Source of the DNA: CAYHPY01 sp964358485
GTDB lineage: Bacteria > Elusimicrobiota > Elusimicrobia > UBA1565 > UBA9628
Direction of reading: 5' to 3'
DNA: 17,105 nt
Assembly: GCA_964358485.1 (NCBI GenBank)
Contig: CAYHPY010000078.1
Location: forward strand, 1 to 17,105
The position numbers and the translations under genes were made by a program. Positions within the stretch are counted from its first letter, which is position 1. Each line of letters starts with the position of its first letter. The notes under the pieces were generated by a model. That model was not told where the DNA came from, made no database searches, and saw nothing but the letters and a program-made list of their open reading frames with translations. Positions 12,801-17,105 of this stretch are shown here, in pieces.

Positions 12801-12870
12801 CCTGGAAGGCCAGCGGACCAGCAATGGGCATGGGGTGGGGGATTTATTCTATAAATTGAGCTGGAAATGA
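9832..12870 (+). CDS. tamB: TamB/DUF490-family translocation and assembly protein
   Basis: A periplasm-spanning beta-rich protein of 1012 residues, in the AsmA-like/bridge-like group that moves phospholipids or helps outer-membrane assembly with TamA. The signal peptide is residues about 1-19 (MRTFLAAALLSYAASPAGAA). It looks cleavable, whereas E. coli TamB keeps an N-terminal membrane anchor. Residues about 24-700 are long repetitive beta strands with many Gly, Trp and alternating hydrophobic residues, as expected for a hydrophobic groove. The diagnostic C-terminal TamB domain covers about 710-1012: LRGNIFLTRLDYVPRR, LTTDLKIQFDKNVWYK, GSIETVRGSASYLG, LSSVPPLEQRDIVSLLVTG and the end GDLFYKLSWK, thought to meet the TamA barrel. 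It is shorter than E. coli TamB (about 1260). TTG start with TTGA overlap, tightly coupled to the barrel gene. Confidence 0.92.
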   Translation: MRTFLAAALLSYAASPAGAAGGGLVEAAMRQAARRAGVALDPGRVRVSLRGDVTVEAMSLEFSGGRLEIPRASGKVDLAGLLKRRLKVEGLRLDRPRLLLRGVKPAAGGAKEEGKWTLSLPALEAAGGVVEIEGGPEMLPRRWDLSLLRARYDQAVLEVFSATLVVEGSTASLRGRARLEPALEAEADLSARGPWTGQARLAGKTGDWRISGQGTGKGARWNFSGAVSGETLEKWEGELSWSGLEARKVSARRARLGILAGRLKARGRGFSEEALEAEGSWEVSSSTGLALTGTGKAAKGKIHWNAALAGENLAASGSGFFSRNSDDIELSWTLEADRGSLRPLTGFAHGRVTGQGRVRGAAPSARVEAAVQAAEVSFLEGFVFDRFSLAAEGSLKSHDVSWAAESGPSTAAASGRGAWENGLWKADWEELTLDGPFSAKAGPFRTQASPELLTIRGLVLTGDQGLRLRLDGDRKGGKLESLLVEAEGADMAALGAAFGHPFPVAGALSLRGQAAEGPEGLAGDFTLESAGAAIYGMGPGPLSATGRLAGGRALLEGLEWRVGESTLTAAGWAALPREEDELGDFSVKISAPKPGLTADFPTGPFLAQGLGFSCDMTLSRSSGLFSGDGRAEVWAKTLAVPGAGWAATEVDVQLAGRGERVEVVAAKAVTGGRPLKVTGGLGAKGPGLRMEAENLILIPQPGLNAEARVDLELGGSWAVPALRGNIFLTRLDYVPRRPNRRWWQFYKEIIPEVSEELPSPALSAPGTLPPLTTDLKIQFDKNVWYKRGQASVELKGNLWVKKEAREPPAIFGSIETVRGSASYLGRLFRLESGRIEFAGENPPDPRLEAAAKWVDDRSQTKVKLDLTGTLGKPRLELSSVPPLEQRDIVSLLVTGRPFEKAEGGAAADGEAAKRAAEQLLAAYASQKVRQTVLKPLELDVFQLRVRGGGGSEVTLGRYVTKQLFVVWDQAVGGGRANRLRAEYSIAPGWSLEGQRTSNGHGVGDLFYKLSWK

Positions 12871-12871
12871 C

Positions 12872-12903
12872 GACATCGGCAGGTCCGTTGCATGATGTCT
12901 TTT
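12872..12903 (+). terminator. weak Rho-independent terminator after tamB
   Basis: GACATC (12872-12877) pairs with GATGTC (12894-12899). An inner GCA/TGC pair (12879-12881 with 12889-12891) extends the stem, and TTTT (12900-12903) follows. It starts right after the tamB stop and precedes the malic enzyme ribosome-binding site, so it probably ends the TAM operon. The stem is AT-rich and the T-run short, so readthrough is likely. Confidence 0.45.
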
Positions 12904-12917
12904 GATTCCCTTGTAGT

Positions 12918-12922
12918 AGGAG
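12918..12922 (+). promoter_or_regulatory. ribosome-binding site of the malic enzyme gene
   Basis: AGGAG, six bases before the ATG at 12929. It fixes this start over in-frame alternatives. Confidence 0.8.
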
Positions 12923-12928
12923 AGAGAA

Positions 12929-14596
12929 ATGAAAACCCAGCTTCCCGTCAAGAAGGATGCCCCCGTCGCGACCCCCTCCCGCCGTGGAGCCGATTTGCTG
13001 CACGATCCCCTCTACAACAAAGGCACCGCCTTCACCCGGGAGGAGCGCATCCGCTTGGGGCTTCTGGGCCTCTTGCCTCCTCGGGTTTCCACCTTTGAGG
13101 ACCAGGTCCGCCGGGTGATGGGCAACGTCCGCCGGCGCTCCACCGACCTCGGGAAATACCTGGAGATGCTCTCCCTTCTGGACCGCAACGAGACCTTGTT
13201 CTACCGGGTGGTTGAGGAGAACATCGAGGAGCTCATGCCCATCATCTACACCCCGACGGTCGGGCAGGGCTGTCAGCAGTACGCCCACATTTTCCGGCGT
13301 TCCCGGGGCATTTTCATCACCCGCGACGAGAAGGGGATGATCAAGGACGTTCTCAAAAATTGGCCGCGCCCCGACGTGCGCGTCATCGTCATCACCGACG
13401 GCGAGCGTATCCTGGGGCTGGGCGACCTGGGGGCCAACGGCATGGGGATTCCTGTGGGCAAGCTCTCCCTTTATACGGCCTGCGGCGGCGTTCCGCCCTG
13501 GCAGACCCTTCCCGTGATGTTCGATGTCGGCACCAACAATGAAACCCTGCTCGGAGATCCGCTATATCTGGGCACCGGAAAGCGGCGCCTGGAAGGGGCC
13601 GAATACGACGCTCTCTTGGAAGAGTTCGTGGCGGCGGCGTCGGAGGTCTTCCCCAAGGCCCTGATCCAGTTCGAGGATTTCGCCAATCACAACGCCTTCC
13701 GCATTCTTCAGAAATACCGGGACCGGGTGTCCTGCTTTAACGACGACATCCAGGGCACCGCCGCCGTGACCTTGGCGGGAATCTATTCCTCCCTGCGGAT
13801 CACCAAGCGCAAACTGGCCGACGAAAAGATTCTCTTCCACGGAGCCGGAGAGGCCGCCATCGGAATCGGGGACCTCATCGTCAGCGCCTTGGAGGCCGAG
13901 GGCGTGCCCAAAAAAGAAGCCATCCAGAAATGCTGGTTCGTCGACAGCAAGGGCCTGGTGCAAAACGGGCGCAAGGACCTTCAGGAACACAAGCTGCCCT
14001 ACGCCCACAAGCACGCGCCCTTGAAGACCCTGGCCGAGGCCGTCCGGGCCTTGAAGCCCACCGCCCTGATCGGGGTCTCGGGCCAGCCGAGCCAGTTTAC
14101 CCGGGAGATCGTCGAGGACATGGCAAAATTCAACGAGCGGCCGATCATCTTCGCGCTTTCCAATCCGACCGCCAACGCCGAATGCACGGCGGGCGAGGCC
14201 TACGGTTGGACCGCCGGGCGGGCGATATTCGCCAGCGGCAGTCCCTTCGCGCCGGTCAAGCTCGCGGGGCGGACCTTCGTTCCGGGGCAGGGCAACAACG
14301 CCTACATCTTCCCCGGGGTGGGGATGGGCGCCGCGGCCTGCGGGGCGGCGCGAATGGACAACGAGATGTTCTTCCGGGCCGCCAAGACCTTGGCCGCGGA
14401 AGTGACGGAGGCCGACCTGGAGACCGGCTGCCTCTTCCCGCCCTTGACCCGGATCATGGAGGTCTCCGCCCGCATCGCGGCCGCGACCGCCGAGGTGGCC
14501 TACGCCAAGGGTTACGCCCGGGAACCCCGGCCCACCGATCTGCTGGGGAGGATTCGGGAACTGCAGTACAAGCCGGTCTACCGGGAATACCGGTAG
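12929..14596 (+). CDS. NAD(P)-dependent malic enzyme, large (SfcA/eukaryote-like) type
   Basis: Oxidative decarboxylation of malate to pyruvate and CO2 with a divalent metal, in the cytoplasm. The 555 residues match the large-type family (E. coli MaeA 565). Landmarks are NETLFYR (87-93), the catalytic Tyr Y107 in IIYTPTVG, TDGERILGLGDLG (156-168), the catalytic Lys K178 in VGKLSLYTACGG, metal ligands E249, D250 (FEDFANHNAF) and D273 (CFNDDIQGT), the dinucleotide fold GAGEAAIGIG (305-314) and SNPT (411-414). Cofactor: after the second Rossmann strand this protein has VDSKGLV (338-344), the form seen in NADP enzymes of plants and animals, where E. coli NAD-dependent MaeA has VDRFGLL. NADP use is therefore likely but not proven. 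It appears to be a single-gene unit behind a weak terminator. Confidence 0.96.
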   Translation: MKTQLPVKKDAPVATPSRRGADLLHDPLYNKGTAFTREERIRLGLLGLLPPRVSTFEDQVRRVMGNVRRRSTDLGKYLEMLSLLDRNETLFYRVVEENIEELMPIIYTPTVGQGCQQYAHIFRRSRGIFITRDEKGMIKDVLKNWPRPDVRVIVITDGERILGLGDLGANGMGIPVGKLSLYTACGGVPPWQTLPVMFDVGTNNETLLGDPLYLGTGKRRLEGAEYDALLEEFVAAASEVFPKALIQFEDFANHNAFRILQKYRDRVSCFNDDIQGTAAVTLAGIYSSLRITKRKLADEKILFHGAGEAAIGIGDLIVSALEAEGVPKKEAIQKCWFVDSKGLVQNGRKDLQEHKLPYAHKHAPLKTLAEAVRALKPTALIGVSGQPSQFTREIVEDMAKFNERPIIFALSNPTANAECTAGEAYGWTAGRAIFASGSPFAPVKLAGRTFVPGQGNNAYIFPGVGMGAAACGAARMDNEMFFRAAKTLAAEVTEADLETGCLFPPLTRIMEVSARIAAATAEVAYAKGYAREPRPTDLLGRIRELQYKPVYREYR

Positions 14597-14668
14597 GTCC
14601 AAAGACCTGGAAAGGCCTGGGTCCTTGGCCTCATGCGAACGGGGCCGATCTCCCATATCCTATCCCTA

Positions 14669-16999
14669 ATGAAGGAAACTCGGTTTTTAAAGTTGGGGCT
14701 GGCGGCTCTGCTCGCCGGCCTTTCTTCTTTCCCGGCTTTCTCTCAGGACGCCGTTTTCCCGCCCGTCGGGGCCTCCCCGGTCGACATTCCCGAGGTTTCG
14801 GGCGCCGCGGTCGGCTCGGCCCCCACCCCTCCGCCGGCGGAAGTCGCCCCTCCCGGATGGGACCTGGACCAGCCCCCGGGAGGCGGGGCCCCCGGCCAGC
14901 CGGCCCCGTCGGACTCTCCGTCCACCCCCGAGTGGTACCGCTTTTGGGACAATCTCCAAAACAAGGTTTTCGACGACGTCTGCAGCAAGCTCAAAATTCC
15001 CTTGAGCTTCGACTACAGGCCGGTGGATTACGCGGGCGTCGGCATCAAGATCGAACGGAGCCTGCGGCGCTACCCGGACCGGCACATCGCGCTCATCGAC
15101 CACGCCCGGCTGGGCCTCAACCTCGGCTATGCCACGGAGATCCTCAAAATCGCCGACAATCTGCCCTTGAACATCGGGATCACCGCCCGGGTCGAGGGCG
15201 ACGCCTACGTCATTCGCCCCTTGGACGGGACCTCGGGCTGTTCCGAGCTCGACACCCTCCTCAAAGTTTGGGAATTCAAGACCGTCGCCCCCGTGACCGA
15301 GAAGCGCTTGACCGACATGAAGGTCGGCGAGCTTTGGAAACTGCCCATCGTCCTCGAGGCCGGCGCCAGCTTGGGCACGGGCATGCCGGTGGGGCCGGCG
15401 ACCATCGGAGTTTCGATCGGCTACTCCCAGTCGGAATCGGCCAGCGTCAGCCTCTTCCGCCTGCGCCAGGACGCCGTCCGCTTGCGCATCCGGATCGACC
15501 GCGCCAACGTCTACAGCGGCGGGGCCACGGCCTCGGTGGCCTTCATCCCCCTGCTGGGAGACACCAGCCTGGGCGAAGGCTCGGGCTTGGCCGGCCTGGC
15601 TCTCAAGCAGGGGGACCGGCTGATCCTCCGGGAGCTCAACCGCTACCTGGCCAATTCCCTGGGCGTCAACATGTGGCGGCGCGACGGCCGCAAGGCGGTG
15701 CTCGAGTTCGTCCTGGACCCGCGGGACCCGGATCAGATGAAGGGCCTGGCGCAATTTCTCAAGGGCAATTTGAACGTGTTGCAGATTTTGATGCGGGTCG
15801 TCTCGGCGGCCGGAAACCTCTCGGTGTACCGAGGAGAGCTCCGCGAGGAGCTCGAGAAGCTCGAAAAGAAGAACGCCGACATCCTGAAGTCGGGAACGGC
15901 CTTCGCCGGCGCCTCCGATTACACCCGCACCTCCCGAGGCTTCCATCTCCAGGTCCCGATCCTGGCGCGCTTCGACTCGGGCACGGCCAAGGAGAGCGAC
16001 AAAATCATCTCCGGGCCCAAGGACTCGGCCCTGCACATCGAGCAGGTTTCCTCCAGCGGCGGCAACGCCTGGTTCGACATCCCCTTCCTCGGCCAGATGT
16101 ACAAGGGCAACACCCAGCAGACCGTGCAGGCCATGGTCCGCATCGACGACCGCGGGATGCCGTCGTCCCCGTTCATGTCCTACATCCAGCAGGAAGGCTT
16201 CGTCCGCCACAGCGAATCTTCGGCCCGGGAGATGGTGCAAAACGTCAACGACATCATGGCCCTGGCCGGAACCCGGGGCCAGGGAAGAAACGAGGACCTC
16301 CTGCTGCCCATCGACAAGATGTTCCCCGCCCGCGAGGTCCCGGCGCCCCGCCCCCGCATGGGCCGCGACTCCGAGATGGAGCCCCGCGCCCCCGATCCCA
16401 CCTACCGTTCCGCCATGACCGCGTTTTCCCTGGTGTTCAATGAGAAAGCCATCCTGGACATCCTGTGGGCTCCGGCCGAGGTGGTCATCAGGGCCTTCGC
16501 CAACGCCCTGGGCAAGGAGGACGCGGACCTGCTGGCCCTGGCCATGACCCACGGCAAGATGGGGACCTCGGGTCTCGAGGTGGACCGCAAGGCCCTGCGC
16601 AAGACGCTCCGGAGCCTGGGCTATGACCCGTTCGACCGCAACCGCCCGGACGTCTACCAGCAGATCATGAGCCTGGTGTCCAAGGCCACCGACCTCGTCA
16701 AGGACCTGGTCGAGGCGCGGGCCGGGGAGTGGGAAGCCCGCACCAAGGCCCTGGCCAAAATTGTGGCCGGCGAGGCCCGGACCGGCCTGGAATACGCCGA
16801 TGTCATGAAGGTCCTGGTCCAGCTCACCGACACCGAAAACATCTTCGGCGAGTTCCGCATCCAGACCAATAAGAAGATCGACGGCGAGAAGGACCTCTCC
16901 GGACGCTACCTTCTCAACCGCGGCCAGGCCGACAAGGCCTTCCAGGAGTCGATGCTCCTCAAGGAGCGCTTCTCCGAGCCGTCCCTCCTGTCGGACTAG
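14669..16999 (+). CDS. exported 776-residue protein of unknown family
   Basis: I do not recognise this family. The signal peptide is residues 1-25 (KETRFLK, a hydrophobic core, cleavage near AFS-QDA). A Pro/Gly-rich linker (about 30-86) follows. Residues about 88-350 are mixed alpha/beta with strong beta stretches (PATIGVSIGYSQSESASVSL, ATASVAFIPLL). A short charged coiled-coil-like helix is at 387-407. Residues about 420-510 look beta-rich (FHLQVPILARF, GGNAWFDIPFLG). The end (about 580-776) is helical. Two lone Cys (105 and 191) could form a disulfide. No lipobox, LPXTG or membrane segment is visible. The ATG at 14669 is preferred over one at 14633 because it places the signal peptide at the terminus. 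It lacks a Shine-Dalgarno and has TATCCT seven bases upstream, so a leaderless start is possible. The envelope-rich context suggests a periplasmic or surface role. Confidence 0.85.
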   Translation: MKETRFLKLGLAALLAGLSSFPAFSQDAVFPPVGASPVDIPEVSGAAVGSAPTPPPAEVAPPGWDLDQPPGGGAPGQPAPSDSPSTPEWYRFWDNLQNKVFDDVCSKLKIPLSFDYRPVDYAGVGIKIERSLRRYPDRHIALIDHARLGLNLGYATEILKIADNLPLNIGITARVEGDAYVIRPLDGTSGCSELDTLLKVWEFKTVAPVTEKRLTDMKVGELWKLPIVLEAGASLGTGMPVGPATIGVSIGYSQSESASVSLFRLRQDAVRLRIRIDRANVYSGGATASVAFIPLLGDTSLGEGSGLAGLALKQGDRLILRELNRYLANSLGVNMWRRDGRKAVLEFVLDPRDPDQMKGLAQFLKGNLNVLQILMRVVSAAGNLSVYRGELREELEKLEKKNADILKSGTAFAGASDYTRTSRGFHLQVPILARFDSGTAKESDKIISGPKDSALHIEQVSSSGGNAWFDIPFLGQMYKGNTQQTVQAMVRIDDRGMPSSPFMSYIQQEGFVRHSESSAREMVQNVNDIMALAGTRGQGRNEDLLLPIDKMFPAREVPAPRPRMGRDSEMEPRAPDPTYRSAMTAFSLVFNEKAILDILWAPAEVVIRAFANALGKEDADLLALAMTHGKMGTSGLEVDRKALRKTLRSLGYDPFDRNRPDVYQQIMSLVSKATDLVKDLVEARAGEWEARTKALAKIVAGEARTGLEYADVMKVLVQLTDTENIFGEFRIQTNKKIDGEKDLSGRYLLNRGQADKAFQESMLLKERFSEPSLLSD

Positions 17000-17007
17000 T
17001 TGGGCGG

Positions 17008-17079
17008 CAGCCCCGCTGTGCCGGCCTGCTTCAGGGGCTGTTAAGAATGCCGGCCTAGATTAAATAGACGAGCCGGCAC
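17008..17079. repeat. overlapping inverted and direct repeats after the last gene
   Basis: CAGCCCC (17008-17014) pairs with GGGGCTG (17034-17040). TGCCGGCCT occurs twice as a direct repeat (17019-17027 and 17048-17056), and both copies can pair with GCCGGCA at 17072-17078. The first copy makes an 8-bp stem with one extra base (17018 with 17079), the second a 7-bp stem. No T-run follows, so a classic terminator is not shown. It could be a terminator variant, an attenuator-like switch or operator sites for a gene beyond the right edge. Confidence 0.4.
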
Positions 17080-17105
17080 CCTGCGTGATATCGTGGGTTA
17101 CTCCC

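Noticed and set aside
12892..13098. 68-codon plus frame ahead of the malic enzyme
   Set aside because: It overlaps the malic enzyme N-terminus in another frame and has no ribosome-binding site.
13930..16443. 837-codon plus-strand frame crossing the malic enzyme and the unknown exported gene
   Set aside because: It crosses two genes with good coding frames, has Arg/Gly/Pro-rich composition and no start signal.
14687..16552. 621-codon minus-strand frame over the exported protein
   Set aside because: Composition is shadow-like. The plus frame has a signal peptide and normal amino-acid balance.
1..17105. CRISPR array, tRNA, rRNA, insertion sequence or phage attachment site
   Set aside because: I saw no regularly spaced repeats, no cloverleaf-like sequence and no transposase or integrase. 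Short repeats found are listed individually.

Overview
The window is GC-rich DNA (roughly two-thirds G+C by eye) from a diderm, lipopolysaccharide-making bacterium. The evidence is LpxD, a BamA/TamA-family barrel protein, a TamB protein, a lipoprotein with a good lipobox, and several Sec signal peptides. Several starts look like TTG, and three start sites have -10-like hexamers only 6-7 bases upstream, which would give leaderless mRNAs. The lineage cannot be fixed from this sequence. An uncultured high-GC group such as Elusimicrobiota or a deltaproteobacterium-like phylum is a guess. I see no tRNA, rRNA, CRISPR array, transposase or phage gene.

Layout. (1) 1-457, minus strand: a 69-aa basic helical protein of unknown function, overlapping the start of an RRM RNA-binding protein that runs off the left edge. 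(2) 638-3104, plus strand: a tight overlapping cluster of a 47-aa Cys/His-rich mini-protein, lpxD (lipid A synthesis) and an RhlE-type DEAD-box RNA helicase. (3) 3142-7417, plus strand: two adjacent exported caspase-like (C14) proteases. The first is a lipoprotein. The second is a 953-aa secreted protein with helical repeats, two CARDB-like beta domains, a caspase domain and an EF-hand-like loop. A consensus-like promoter lies directly before the pair. (4) 7440-7925, minus strand: a stand-alone cyclic-nucleotide-binding domain protein, convergent with the caspases and divergent from the next operon. Its extended -10 promoter faces the promoter of the next operon, and the two would share their -35 position. 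(5) 8034-12870, plus strand: parvulin prolyl isomerase, TamA-like barrel protein and TamB, a translocation-and-assembly (TAM) type operon. (6) 12929-14596, plus strand: large-type malic enzyme, probably its own unit behind a weak terminator. (7) 14669-16999, plus strand: a 776-aa exported protein of no recognised family. (8) 17000-17105: a short tail with competing inverted repeats.

Most of the window concerns the cell envelope: lipid A synthesis, outer-membrane protein and lipid-transport machinery, and exported proteins. RNA metabolism (RRM protein, RhlE helicase) is the second theme. The caspase pair is the most unusual part. One member is predicted to be anchored to a membrane. The other is predicted to be soluble in the periplasm or secreted, carries scaffold domains, and has a putative Ca2+ site that the first lacks. 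That arrangement could support a two-component periplasmic protease system, but no sequence evidence shows activation or substrates.
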